Assembly (NCBI RefSeq): GCF_005938675.2
Contig: NZ_VCCH02000013.1
Coordinates: forward strand, 56,718 to 120,717
DNA length: 64,000 bases
Direction: 5' to 3'
DNA from: Mycobacterium sp. KBS0706
GTDB taxonomy: Bacteria; Pseudomonadota; Alphaproteobacteria; DSM-16000; Inquilinaceae
The number at the start of each line of letters is the position of its first letter. The first letter of the stretch is position 1. Shown here piece by piece: positions 1-8,486 of this stretch. A model generated the notes under the pieces. It was not told the DNA's origin. It made no database searches and worked only from the letters and a program-made list of their open reading frames with translations. Position numbers and translations under genes: made by a program.

Positions 1-657
1 TTCAGCTCGCTGAACCCGCGGATGACGGTGTTCGATATCCTGACCGAGCCCTTGACGATCCACGGCATCGGCACCCCGGCCAAGCGCAAGGCGATCGCCA
101 AGGAGCTGATGGAACTGGTCGGCCTCGACATCCGCCACCTGCAGCGCTACCCGCATAGCTTCTCCGGCGGCCAGCGGCAGCGCATCGGCATCGCCCGGGC
201 GCTGGCGCTGCGCCCCGACCTGGTGATCTGCGACGAGCCGGTCTCGGCCCTCGACGTCTCGATCCAGGCCCAGATCCTGAACCTGCTGAAGGACCTGAAA
301 GCCCGGCTGGGCCTGACCTATCTGTTCATCAGCCACAACCTCGCCGTGGTCGACTATATCGCCGACCGGATCATGGTGATGTGCCGCGGCCGGGTGGTGG
401 AGATGGCGCCGCGCGCCTCGCTGTTCGCCCGGCCGGTGCACCCCTACACCCAGGCGCTGCTGGCCGCCGTGCCGGCCCCCGACCCGTCGCGGCGGCTCGA
501 TTTCGCGGCGCTGATGGGCGGCCGCGCCTCCGACCCCGGGGCATGGCCGGCGCCGTTCACCCTGGGGCCGGACAAGCCGGGCCGGCTGGTCGAGGTCGAC
601 AAGGGCCATTTCGTCCGCGCCACCGAAGCCCCGGTGTTGGAGCTGGTGGCGTCATGA
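1..657 (+). CDS. Peptide ABC importer ATP-binding protein (5' partial)
   Basis: The 5' end lies before the window and 218 residues are visible. It hydrolyses ATP on the cytoplasmic face to drive uptake by a peptide/nickel-class importer. Visible in order: SLNPRMTV just after the Q-loop at the first residues, the ABC signature FSGGQRQR, Walker B LVICDEP followed by the D-loop SALD, the H-loop ISHN, and the C-terminal oligopeptide-type tail HPYTQALL that follows the nucleotide-binding fold in this family. Walker A is outside the window. The stop overlaps the start of the binding-protein gene (ATGA), so the two are translationally coupled. The actual solute cannot be read from the sequence. Confidence 0.95.
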   Translation, partial: FSSLNPRMTVFDILTEPLTIHGIGTPAKRKAIAKELMELVGLDIRHLQRYPHSFSGGQRQRIGIARALALRPDLVICDEPVSALDVSIQAQILNLLKDLKARLGLTYLFISHNLAVVDYIADRIMVMCRGRVVEMAPRASLFARPVHPYTQALLAAVPAPDPSRRLDFAALMGGRASDPGAWPAPFTLGPDKPGRLVEVDKGHFVRATEAPVLELVAS

Positions 658-2546
658 CTCGTTGGCTCAGCCTGCTTGCGATCCTCCTCCTGGCCCTGCC
701 CGCTTGGGCCGGCCCGGCGTTGGTCGAGACGCCGATCTACGAGCAGGACGTCGCGGCCGGCAAGCTGCCGCCGGTGGCGCAGCGCGTGCCGCAGGTGCCG
801 TCCGTGGTCGACATGGCGGCGGAGGGCAAGGAGCCGGGACGGTCGGGCGGCGAGATCGCCTGGATGGCTTCCCGGGCCCGCGACATCCGGATCATGAACA
901 CCTACGGCTATGCCCGGCTGGTCGGCTACGGCACCGACTTCAAGCTGCATCCGGACATCCTGCAGTCGGTCGATGTCGATGGCGAGAAGGTGTTCACCCT
1001 GCATCTGCGGCCCGGCCACAGATGGTCCGACGGCCAGCCCTTCACCAGCGACGACTTCCGCTTCTCCTGGGAGGATATGGAGCTCGACAAGGAGCTGTCG
1101 CCCTACGGCCCGGACACAAGGCTGCTGGTCGACGGCGAGGCGCCGAAGGTCGAGTATCCGGACGCGGTGACCGTCCGCTTCTCCTGGTCCAAGCCGAACC
1201 CGGAGTTCCTGCCGGCCCTGGCCGGCCCGGCGCCCCTGTACCTGTTCGCGCCGGCGCACTACCTGAAGCAGTTCCACAAGAAATACGCCGACCCCAAAGC
1301 CCTGGAGGCCCTGGTCCATGATGCCAAGATGCGGAACTGGGTGGCGCTGTTCAACCTGCGCGGCAAGCTGATCGATTCGGCCAATCCCGACCTGCCGGTG
1401 CTGGAGCCCTGGATCAACACCACCAAGGCGCCGTCCGAGCGCTTCGTCTTCGTCCGCAACCCTTATTACCACCGCATCGACAGCCAGGGCCGGCAACTGC
1501 CCTATCTCGACCGCGTCATCGTCAACGTGGTCGAGGGCTCGCTGATCCCGGCCAAGGCCGGCGCCGGCGACGCCGACCTGCAGCAGCGCGGCCTGCGCTT
1601 CGACGACATCAGCGCCCTCAAGGCCGGCCAGGCCAACGGCCAGTACAAGGTGCGGCTGTGGACCACGGCGCTGGGGTCCGAGGTGGCGCTGTATCCGAAC
1701 CTGAACTGCAACGACAAGGACTGGCGGGCGCTGAACCGCGATGTCCGCTTCCGCCGCGCCCTATCGCTGGCGATCAACCGCGACGAGATCAACCAGGTGG
1801 TGTTCTTCGGCCTGGCCCGGCCGAGCCAGAACACGGTGCTGCCGGAATCGCCCTTCTACGATGCCGCACTGGCGACGGAATGGACCCAGTTCGACCTCGA
1901 CAAGGCCAACGCCCTGCTGGACGAGGCCGGCCTGTCCAAGCGCGACAGCGACGGCATCCGGCTGATGCCGAACGGCCGCCGGCTGGAGATCGTGGTCGAG
2001 AGCAATGGCGAGCGCAGCCTCGAGGCCGACATCCTGCAGCTGATCCGGGACAGCTGGGCCAAGATCGGCGTCGCCCTCTTCACCGCCCAGTCGCAGCGCG
2101 ACGTGTTCCTGCAGCGGATCTTCTCCGGCGACACGGTGATGTCGGTGTGGACCGGCATCGACAACGCCCTGGTCACGCCGACGACGGTGCCGTCGGGGCT
2201 GGCGCCGGTCGACCAGAACTGGCTGCAATATCCGAAATGGGGCCAGTATGTGCAGACCCGCGGCACCGCCGGCGAGAAGGTCGACGAGCCCTTCGCCGAG
2301 CGGCTGATGGCGCTGTACGACGAATGGCGCACCACCGCCGACATGGGCCGCCGCGACGCCATCATCCGCGAGATGGTCCGGATCCAGGCCGACCAGGTGA
2401 CCTCGATCGGCACGGTGCAGGGGGTGCTGGCCCCGATCGTGGTCAAGAACCGGCTGCACAACGTGCCGGAGAAGGGGATCCTGTCCTGGGACCCGGGCGC
2501 GCATTTCGGCATCTACCACCCCGATACCTTCTGGGTGGACCCATGA
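654..2546 (+). CDS. Peptide ABC importer periplasmic substrate-binding protein (family 5)
   Basis: 630 residues. It delivers the solute to the permeases in the periplasm. The start at 654 is chosen because it gives a classic signal peptide ([19 protein letters not shown]) and overlaps the preceding stop by 4 bp; longer reading frames would run through the ATPase gene. The mature part has SBP family 5 hallmarks: a lobe-1 block with [18 protein letters not shown], and a C-terminal region with [17 protein letters not shown]. It is longer than DppA (about 535 residues) and nearer to YejA-sized binding proteins. The downstream permeases confirm a complete importer. Substrate is unknown. Confidence 0.93.
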   Translation: MTRWLSLLAILLLALPAWAGPALVETPIYEQDVAAGKLPPVAQRVPQVPSVVDMAAEGKEPGRSGGEIAWMASRARDIRIMNTYGYARLVGYGTDFKLHPDILQSVDVDGEKVFTLHLRPGHRWSDGQPFTSDDFRFSWEDMELDKELSPYGPDTRLLVDGEAPKVEYPDAVTVRFSWSKPNPEFLPALAGPAPLYLFAPAHYLKQFHKKYADPKALEALVHDAKMRNWVALFNLRGKLIDSANPDLPVLEPWINTTKAPSERFVFVRNPYYHRIDSQGRQLPYLDRVIVNVVEGSLIPAKAGAGDADLQQRGLRFDDISALKAGQANGQYKVRLWTTALGSEVALYPNLNCNDKDWRALNRDVRFRRALSLAINRDEINQVVFFGLARPSQNTVLPESPFYDAALATEWTQFDLDKANALLDEAGLSKRDSDGIRLMPNGRRLEIVVESNGERSLEADILQLIRDSWAKIGVALFTAQSQRDVFLQRIFSGDTVMSVWTGIDNALVTPTTVPSGLAPVDQNWLQYPKWGQYVQTRGTAGEKVDEPFAERLMALYDEWRTTADMGRRDAIIREMVRIQADQVTSIGTVQGVLAPIVVKNRLHNVPEKGILSWDPGAHFGIYHPDTFWVDP

Positions 2547-2583
2547 CGACGGGGACGGCCATGGCTCCACGGGCGAGGATGAC

Positions 2584-3582
2584 ATGCTGAGCTACATCGC
2601 CCGGCGCATCCTGGTGATGATCCCGACCCTGCTCGCGATCAGCTTCATCAGCTTCGCCATCATCCAGGCGCCGCCCGGCGACTACCTGACCACCATGGTC
2701 AACGAGCTGCGCAGCCGCGGCCAGTCGATGGACCCGAACCAGCTGCAGTTCATGCGGGAGACCTACGGCTTCGACCAGCCTTTCCTGCAGCAATACCTGT
2801 CCTGGCTGGGCAACTGCCTGCGCGGCGATTTCGGCTGGTCGTTCGAGTACAACCTGCCGGTGACCTCGGTGGTCGGCGACCGCATGTTCCTGACCATCCT
2901 GCTGACCATCGCCACCACGATCTTCATCTGGCTGGTGTCGTTCCCGATCGGCATCTATTCGGCGACCCACCAGTACAGCATCGGCGACTACGGCCTGACC
3001 TTCCTGGGCTTTCTCGGCCTGGCCACGCCGAACTTCCTGCTGGCGCTGGTGCTGCTGTACCTGGCCAACCAATGGTTCGGCATCTCGATCGGCGGGCTGA
3101 TGGACCCGAAATTCGTGGACCAGCCGATGAGCTGGGCCAGATTCGCATCGATACTCGAACATCTCTGGGTGCCGGTGATCGTGATCGGCACCTCCGGCAC
3201 CGCGGCGATGATCCGGCGGCTGCGCGCCAACCTGCTGGACGAGCTGCAGAAGCAGTACTACGTCACCGCCCTGGCCAAGGGCATGAGGCGGCGCCGGGCG
3301 CTGCTGAAATACCCGCTGCGCATGGCGCTGAACCCGTTCATCGCCGATATCGGCAACATCCTGCCGCACCTGATCTCCGGCGCCACCATCGTCTCGGTGG
3401 TGCTGAGCCTGCCGACTGCCGGCCCGCTGCTGCTGTCGGCGCTGCAGAGCCAGGACATGTACCTCGCCGGCTCCTTCGTGCTGTGGATGGCGGTGCTGAC
3501 GGTGATCGGCACGCTGGTCTCGGACCTGGCGCTGGCGATGCTCGATCCCCGCATCCGCCTGTCGGGAGGGGCCGTGAAATGA
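2584..3582 (+). CDS. Peptide ABC importer permease, DppB-like
   Basis: 332 residues, integral inner-membrane permease. The N-terminus MLSYIARRILVMIPTLLAIS is the usual first helix of DppB/OppB proteins and is followed by a periplasmic loop with GFDQPFLQQYLSWL and a cytoplasmic coupling-helix region around TALAKGMRRRRALLKYPLR (the EAA-type loop). Five to six hydrophobic segments are visible. It begins 37 bp after the binding protein and ends overlapping the second permease by 4 bp (ATGA). Family role is the transmembrane channel half; pairing with the next gene is inferred from order. Confidence 0.93.
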   Translation: MLSYIARRILVMIPTLLAISFISFAIIQAPPGDYLTTMVNELRSRGQSMDPNQLQFMRETYGFDQPFLQQYLSWLGNCLRGDFGWSFEYNLPVTSVVGDRMFLTILLTIATTIFIWLVSFPIGIYSATHQYSIGDYGLTFLGFLGLATPNFLLALVLLYLANQWFGISIGGLMDPKFVDQPMSWARFASILEHLWVPVIVIGTSGTAAMIRRLRANLLDELQKQYYVTALAKGMRRRRALLKYPLRMALNPFIADIGNILPHLISGATIVSVVLSLPTAGPLLLSALQSQDMYLAGSFVLWMAVLTVIGTLVSDLALAMLDPRIRLSGGAVK

Positions 3583-4751
3583 GCGACGCCAGCCTGCCCC
3601 CGCGCGAGCCCCGGCACTACGTCAACCCGGCGCCCTGGGACCCCTATCTCGAGGCGCCGCTGACGCCGCAGCAGGAGCGCTACTTCCTGGCCTCGCAGTG
3701 GCGGATCATGTGGTGGAAGCTGAAGCGCCACCGCCTGGCCGCGATCTCCGGCGTGGTGCTGCTGCTGGCCTATCTCTCGATCCTGGTCAGCGAATTCCTG
3801 GCGCCCTATGGGCTGGACAGCCGCCACACCGGGCACATCTACGCGCCGCCGCAGCAGGTGCGGTTCTTCCACGAGGGCAGCTTCGTCGGCCCTTATGTCT
3901 ACGGCTACCAATACTCGCTCGACATGGATTCGATGCGGCGGGTCTACACCGAGGACCGGTCGCGGCCGCAGCCGCTGCGCTTCTTCTGCAGCGGGGACAG
4001 CTACCGGTTCTGGGGGATGTTCGAGGCCGATCTGCACCTGGTCTGCCCGCCCGAACGCGGCACCTTCTTCCTGCTCGGCACCGACCGGCTGGGCCGCGAC
4101 ATGCTCAGCCGCATCCTCTACGGCGCCCGGATCTCGCTGACCGTCGGGCTGATCGGCATCACCGTCAGCTTCATCCTGGGCATCACCATCGGCGGCCTGG
4201 CCGGCTATTACGGCGGCTGGGTCGACAATGTCGTCAACCGGCTGATCGAGGTGATCCAGAGCTTCCCGCAGCTGCCGCTGTGGATGGCGCTGTCGGCGTC
4301 GCTGCCGGTGACCTGGAGCCCGATCCTGGTGTTCCTGGGCATCACCATCATCCTCGGCCTGGTGGAATGGACCGGGCTGGCGCGATCGGTGCGGTCGAAG
4401 CTGCTGGCCTTGCGTGAGGAGGATTTCTGCGTCGCCGCCCAGCTGATGGGCGCGCGGCCGCGGCGGATCATCTTCCGCCATCTGCTGCCGAGCTTCATGA
4501 GCCACCTGATCGCCTCGGCCACCCTGACCATCCCGGGGATGATCCTCGGCGAGACGGCGCTGAGCTTCCTCAATCTCGGCCTCAGGCCCCCGGTCACCAG
4601 CTGGGGCGTGCTGCTGAACGAGGCGCAGAACATCAACGTCGTCGCGCTCTACCCCTGGCTGCTGATGCCGGTGCTGCCGGTGATCATCGTGGTGCTGGCC
4701 TTCCAGTTCTTCGGCGACGGCCTGCGCGACGCCGCGGACCCGTACCGGTAG
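3579..4751 (+). CDS. Peptide ABC importer permease, DppC-like with long periplasmic insert
   Basis: 390 residues from the ATG at 3579, which overlaps the previous stop; a longer open frame upstream is only a shadow of the first permease. After an N-terminal cytoplasmic stretch and helix 1 (about residues 52-72) there is an unusually long periplasmic segment of roughly 100 residues before the conserved LLGTDRLGRDMLSRILYG motif, where ordinary DppC proteins have a short loop. The rest is typical, with the EAA-type coupling loop near AAQLMGARPRRIIFRHLLPS. It is the last gene of the operon. The insert suggests a dedicated contact with the large binding protein (inference). Confidence 0.93.
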   Translation: MSDASLPPREPRHYVNPAPWDPYLEAPLTPQQERYFLASQWRIMWWKLKRHRLAAISGVVLLLAYLSILVSEFLAPYGLDSRHTGHIYAPPQQVRFFHEGSFVGPYVYGYQYSLDMDSMRRVYTEDRSRPQPLRFFCSGDSYRFWGMFEADLHLVCPPERGTFFLLGTDRLGRDMLSRILYGARISLTVGLIGITVSFILGITIGGLAGYYGGWVDNVVNRLIEVIQSFPQLPLWMALSASLPVTWSPILVFLGITIILGLVEWTGLARSVRSKLLALREEDFCVAAQLMGARPRRIIFRHLLPSFMSHLIASATLTIPGMILGETALSFLNLGLRPPVTSWGVLLNEAQNINVVALYPWLLMPVLPVIIVVLAFQFFGDGLRDAADPYR

Positions 4752-4820
4752 GATGGCCCTTCGAACAGCCATATCGCAATTTGCACTACGGCGGGGCTAT
4801 CGTTCTGACGGGAGATCCCG

Positions 4821-5120
4821 ATGGCCAGCAACGCCGACCGCAAGGACCATCATATTTCGATGCGCCTCCCCGAGGCCGACATCGCGATCATCGATCGGGC
4901 TGCCGGCGTGCGCGGCCAGTCGCATACGGGCTTCGTGCGCGACGCAGCCCTTCGCGCCGCCGAGGATGTGCTGACGGAGAGCCGGCTGATCCGCATGAGC
5001 CCAGCGGGCTTCGAGGATTTCATGGCGGTCCTGTCGGCTCCCGCGCGCCCGGTGCCGGAGATGGTGGAGCTGGCGAGGCGTCCCGATCCGTGGAAGCCGG
5101 ACACCGCGAAGAAGCGCTGA
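4821..5120 (+). CDS. DUF1778 (TacA-type) antitoxin, apparently orphan
   Basis: 99 residues. DUF1778 proteins are ribbon-helix-helix antitoxins that repress their operon and neutralise a GNAT acetyltransferase toxin that acetylates aminoacyl-tRNA. Visible: the RHH-like start DHHISMRLPEADIAIIDRAA, then GQSHTGFVRDAALRAAEDVL, and a C-terminal toxin-binding segment (MSPAGFEDFMAVLSAPA). The expected downstream GNAT gene is absent; only about 16 codons resembling its start follow before a palindromic element. It therefore looks like an antitoxin left after loss of its toxin. Confidence 0.85.
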   Translation: MASNADRKDHHISMRLPEADIAIIDRAAGVRGQSHTGFVRDAALRAAEDVLTESRLIRMSPAGFEDFMAVLSAPARPVPEMVELARRPDPWKPDTAKKR

Positions 5121-5123
5121 GCC

Positions 5124-5174
5124 TTGCCGCTCTCGGTCCCCGAACAGCCGACCGCTTTGACCTGGAACTATTGA
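5124..5174 (+). pseudogene. Possible remnant of a GNAT toxin start codon region
   Basis: Directly after the antitoxin stop, a TTG-started frame reads LPLSVPEQPTALTWNY and then stops. GNAT toxins paired with DUF1778 commonly start with a proline-rich stretch of the kind LPAPEPLTAEHDL, so the first ten or so residues are what one would expect of the partner. The match is short and could be chance; a protein alignment against TacT-type toxins is needed to settle it. A palindromic repeat begins at 5178, four bases after the stop. Confidence 0.3.
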
Positions 5175-5177
5175 TCC

Positions 5178-5259
5178 GTCATGGCGAGCCCCGAAGGGGC
5201 GTGGCCATCCAGCGGCACCGGCCTCTGGATGGCCACGGCGCTGCGCGCCTCGCCATGAC
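5178..5259 (+). repeat. Palindromic repeat family A, copy 1
   Basis: An 82-bp element with ends GTCATGGCGAG and CTCGCCATGAC forming perfect 11-bp inverted termini, and internal dyad parts (GGCCATCCAG / CTGGATGGCC). Its reverse complement matches the element at 44718-44793 almost base for base apart from a short internal gap, so it is a dispersed repeat. It sits between the convergent DUF1778 and methyltransferase genes. Confidence 0.9.
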
Positions 5260-5289
5260 GAAAAAGGGCCGGAGAGACCGTGTCGAAGC

Positions 5290-6186
5290 CTACAGATACG
5301 CCAGCGGCTGTGAGGCCTTCTCCAGCCACAGGCTGGTCTCGGGCGTGCCGTCGCGCAGCGGCAGCTGGCCGATCACGGTGCGCGACACCGCCTCGGCCAT
5401 CCGCGTCGCCGCGTAGTGGCTGGCGAAGACCGGCTTGAAGCCGCCGCCGGTCAAGAGCGCCGCCACGAGCTGCTGCTCGTTGTAGCCGCGCCAGCCCCAT
5501 GCGTCGGGATAGGGATCGGGCAGGCAGATGTCGTGGATATGCACCAGCACCCCGGGCGCCAGGCAGGGCAGCACCTGGTTGACCAGGAAGTCCACATCGG
5601 TGCCGGGCATGGCGATGTGGCTCGAATCGATGAACAGGATGTCGCCTTCGGCCAGGTCGCGATACGGCTCGGTCCCGGCCTCCTGCACCGTCTGCTCGAG
5701 ATGGGTGATGCCGAGGTCGGCGATGCTGGCCCGCGGGGCGGGGTCGATGGCGGTGAACTCCAGCGCCAGGTCGCCATCGACCGCCGCCCGGATCATGAAG
5801 CGGGTGGAATGGCCGGAGCCGACCTCGACGATCCGCGCCGGTTGCCGCGCCCGCACCATGGCATAGGCCGCGGCGGCGTCCAGCCGGGCGAACCAGCCCT
5901 GGTTCCAGCGCGGCTGCGGCGGCGGCGATTCGCGCTCGGTCGCGCCGATCGCCAGCAGGCCGTCGCGATAGCCTTCGATGACGTCGAGCACGGCCTGGAA
6001 CACCGGCTCGGAGGCGCGGAACAACGCCTCGTGCCCGGCATAAGGCAGGAGCGTGTCCGGCACCTCGTCGGCGTAGCTGCAGGGGATGAAGAAACCCTTC
6101 GGCTGGCGGCCGAACAGGGTGGCGAGGCCCAGGCGCCAGCGTCGCAGGCGGCGGCCGAAATCAGGGGGGACGGTGTGCGAGCTCAA
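5290..6186 (-). CDS. Class I SAM-dependent methyltransferase
   Basis: 298 residues. The SAM-binding motif I is seen as ARIVEVGSGHSTRFM near residue 115, followed by the acidic motif II region FTAIDP and the post-motif GDILFIDSSH, the arrangement of Methyltransf_24-type enzymes that act on sugars or small molecules. The substrate is not evident. The likely start is TTG at 6186, which overlaps the stop of the upstream MBL gene (TTGA), so both are read from one transcript. No membrane segment or signal peptide is seen. Confidence 0.8.
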   Translation of the reverse strand: MSSHTVPPDFGRRLRRWRLGLATLFGRQPKGFFIPCSYADEVPDTLLPYAGHEALFRASEPVFQAVLDVIEGYRDGLLAIGATERESPPPQPRWNQGWFARLDAAAAYAMVRARQPARIVEVGSGHSTRFMIRAAVDGDLALEFTAIDPAPRASIADLGITHLEQTVQEAGTEPYRDLAEGDILFIDSSHIAMPGTDVDFLVNQVLPCLAPGVLVHIHDICLPDPYPDAWGWRGYNEQQLVAALLTGGGFKPVFASHYAATRMAEAVSRTVIGQLPLRDGTPETSLWLEKASQPLAYL

Positions 6187-7019
6187 GGGTGCAACGTCAT
6201 GCCTTCGTGCGCGACCAGCGTGCCGGGACGCCGGCGGTCGGCGGCATCCGCGATCCGGTCCAGGAACGCGTCATCGTGATTGGGATCGTGGTGGAACAGC
6301 ACGACCCGGCCGACATCGGCGGCATCCGCGAGGCGGAGCGCCTCCTGCCAGGTCGAATGGCCCCAGCCGACAAATCTCGGATACTCCTCATCCGTGAACA
6401 TGGCGTCATACACCATGATGTCGGCGCCGCGAACGAAATCGGCGATGACCTGGTCCACCCCGTCCGGCCGGTGCTCGGTGTCGGTGATGATGCAGATGCT
6501 CTTGCCCCCGACATCGATGCGATAGCCGCAGGCGAGGTTCGGGTGGTTGAGCCAGCAGGTGTTGAGCGTGATGCCCGGGAAGGGCTCCATCGGGGTGCCG
6601 CAGTCGAAATCGTGATACTCGCAGTCCTGGAAGACGCCGATCGGCACCGGGAACAGCGGCGCCATCATCGTCTCGCACAACACCGAATAGATCGATTTGT
6701 TCTGCGGTTTCAGGTGGCCGGCCCAAAACCGCACCTTGCGGCCCTTGGCATAGGCCGGCTTGAAGAACGGCACGCCGCAGACATGGTCCCAATGGGTGTG
6801 GGTGAAGAACACGTCGACATCCGGCCGCCCCTCCTCCATCAGCCGGTGGCCGAGGTCGCGCAGGCCGGTGCCGCCGTCGATGACCAGGAGGTCGTCGCCG
6901 CGCCGGATCTCGATACAGCTCGTGTTCCCGCCGTAGCGCATGTTGCAGGAGGCCGGGCAGGCGATGCTGCCGCGAACACCCCAGAACCGGAGCATAAGGT
7001 CGCTCGTCGTCTTCGCCAT
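6183..7019 (-). CDS. MBL-fold metal-dependent hydrolase (phosphodiesterase-like)
   Basis: 278 residues from the ATG at 7019; an ATG 30 codons further upstream is possible, but its extra residues look non-native. The N-terminus LRFWGVRGSIACP and NTSCIEI is typical of the PhnP/cyclic-nucleotide phosphodiesterase-like branch. The metal-binding motif is THTHWDHVCG, with later ligands near ITDTEH and VGWGHSTWQEAL. These enzymes cleave phosphodiesters in the cytoplasm; the true substrate is unknown. It lies upstream of, and overlaps, the methyltransferase gene. Confidence 0.82.
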   Translation of the reverse strand: MAKTTSDLMLRFWGVRGSIACPASCNMRYGGNTSCIEIRRGDDLLVIDGGTGLRDLGHRLMEEGRPDVDVFFTHTHWDHVCGVPFFKPAYAKGRKVRFWAGHLKPQNKSIYSVLCETMMAPLFPVPIGVFQDCEYHDFDCGTPMEPFPGITLNTCWLNHPNLACGYRIDVGGKSICIITDTEHRPDGVDQVIADFVRGADIMVYDAMFTDEEYPRFVGWGHSTWQEALRLADAADVGRVVLFHHDPNHDDAFLDRIADAADRRRPGTLVAHEGMTLHP

Positions 7020-7202
7020 AGGCGCGTCAGTCTGACTCTCGGCGCGCGGGAAACCATCCGTCACGTCCGAGGACGCCGGCGGAGGAAACTGTCGCGCACC
7101 GAGTCGCATGAGTCGAGAAAAAAGGTCTTTTCGACATATTGATGATGAAACACGGCCGGGAGCCGGTGTCTGTGTCGCCCGTCACAGGATGTATCGCCCA
7201 AG

Positions 7203-7931
7203 TCACGGCCCTTTCTCCTCGCCCGGCTCCTGCCCGCCCAGGGCATAGCCGCCGGGGACGGTCAGCAGCAGCGCCGGCCGCGCCGGGTCGGCCTCGATCT
7301 TGCGCCGCAGACGATAGATATGGGTCTCCACCGTGTGGGTGGCGACCCCGGAGGCATAGCCCCAAACGGCATCGAGCAGGGCGTCGCGCGGCACGGTGGT
7401 GCCACCGTGCCGGCGCAGATGGCGCAGGATCGCCGCCTCCTTGGCGGTCAGCCGGATCTCCCGCCCGTCGGCCGTGTGGATCAGGCGCAGGCCGGTGGGG
7501 TCGAAACGGTAGGGGCCGAGATCGGGGTCCGGCCGGGCCTGGCCGCGCCGGGCCAGGGCGGCGCGCAGGCTGGTCAGCAGGACGCCGATCCGGATCGGGG
7601 GGCGCAGCGTCGCATCGGCGTCGGCGAAGCGCTCGGCCCGGTCGCCGATCGCCAGGATCGGCCCGGCCAGGCCGGAGTCGCGCAGCCGGCCGCACAGCGT
7701 CTCCGGCCCCGGCTCGGCTCCCCCATCGTCGACGATCGCGTCGTCGATGATCGCGGCGGCGAAATCGCCGCCGGCCACCGCCGCCTCGGCCGCCGCCGCT
7801 TCCGCCACCGCCGTGGCGGCGAAATCGGACGATGCCGCGAACTGCTCGCCCAGCAGCGCGCGCAGCGCGCTGTTGCCGCAGGCGAGAAGAAGCCGTTTCC
7901 TGGCGTCAGGCGTGTCGGATGCGATGGCCAT
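7203..7931 (-). CDS. OmpR-type response regulator with a degenerate receiver
   Basis: 242 residues from the ATG at 7931. The C-terminal half is a good winged-helix Trans_reg_C domain (RLTAKEAAILRHLRRHGGTT, then VETHIYRLRRKIE). The N-terminal half aligns to a receiver but is unusual. The N-terminal acidic pair is replaced by ACGN (residues 17-20), Asp63 (AAIIDDAIVDDGG) remains at the phospho-acceptor place, and the conserved Thr and Lys appear as Ile and Pro (LRPPIRIG). No histidine kinase gene is adjacent. It may be phosphorylation-independent (inference). Confidence 0.8.
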   Translation of the reverse strand: MAIASDTPDARKRLLLACGNSALRALLGEQFAASSDFAATAVAEAAAAEAAVAGGDFAAAIIDDAIVDDGGAEPGPETLCGRLRDSGLAGPILAIGDRAERFADADATLRPPIRIGVLLTSLRAALARRGQARPDPDLGPYRFDPTGLRLIHTADGREIRLTAKEAAILRHLRRHGGTTVPRDALLDAVWGYASGVATHTVETHIYRLRRKIEADPARPALLLTVPGGYALGGQEPGEEKGP

Positions 7932-7985
7932 GGGTCGGCAATCTAGCACGACCGCCGGCATTGGCGACCGAGAGGAGGCGAAGCG

Positions 7986-8486
7986 GTGGAGGTGGTGGTT
8001 TCGGCGGAGGGATGGATCGACTGGGGCGCCGGCCGAAGGAGCTGCGCCCTGGGCAAGGGCGGCGTGCGGCCGGACAAGCGCGAGGGCGACGGGGCGACGC
8101 CGACCGGGCGGTTCCCGCTGCGCCGGGCGCTGTACCGGCCGGACCGCGGCCCGGCCCCTGCGACCGCCCTGCCCTGCGCCGCGATCGCACCCGGGGACGG
8201 CTGGTGCGACGACCCCGCCGACCCGGCCTATAACCGCCCGGTCCGCCTGCCGCACCCGGCCCGGCACGAGCGGATGTGGCGGGACGATGCGCTGTACGAC
8301 CTGGTGATCGTGATCGGCCACAACGACGACCCGCCGGTCGCCGGCCTCGGCAGCGCCGTGTTCGTCCACCTCGCCCGGCCGGATTGGGGCCCGACCGAGG
8401 GCTGCGTCGCCCTCGCCCGGGCCGATCTGCTCGAGCTCTTGGCCGCCGCCGCGCCCGGCGATTCGCTGGTGATCAGGCAGCCGTAG
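7986..8486 (+). CDS. L,D-transpeptidase (YkuD) family protein
   Basis: 166 residues. YkuD enzymes cross-link peptidoglycan stem peptides or attach proteins to them, using a catalytic Cys. The conserved H-x(n)-S/T-x-GC motif is seen as IGHNDDPPVAGLGSAVFVH followed by GPTEGCVAL, giving the catalytic Cys and His. It is the short form without LysM or an obvious signal peptide, like the Rhodospirillales YkuD-only proteins (DUF2778/L,D-TPase-like). The gene is divergent from the response regulator and its 3' end overlaps the convergent YggS gene by 14 bp. Confidence 0.85.
   Translation: MEVVVSAEGWIDWGAGRRSCALGKGGVRPDKREGDGATPTGRFPLRRALYRPDRGPAPATALPCAAIAPGDGWCDDPADPAYNRPVRLPHPARHERMWRDDALYDLVIVIGHNDDPPVAGLGSAVFVHLARPDWGPTEGCVALARADLLELLAAAAPGDSLVIRQP

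Noticed and set aside
7020..7202. A hairpin near 7113-7137 (GTCGAGAAAA...TTTTCGAC) as a terminator of the response regulator
   Set aside because: The stem is A/T-rich with imperfect pairing and lacks a following T tract on the minus strand, so it is not convincing.
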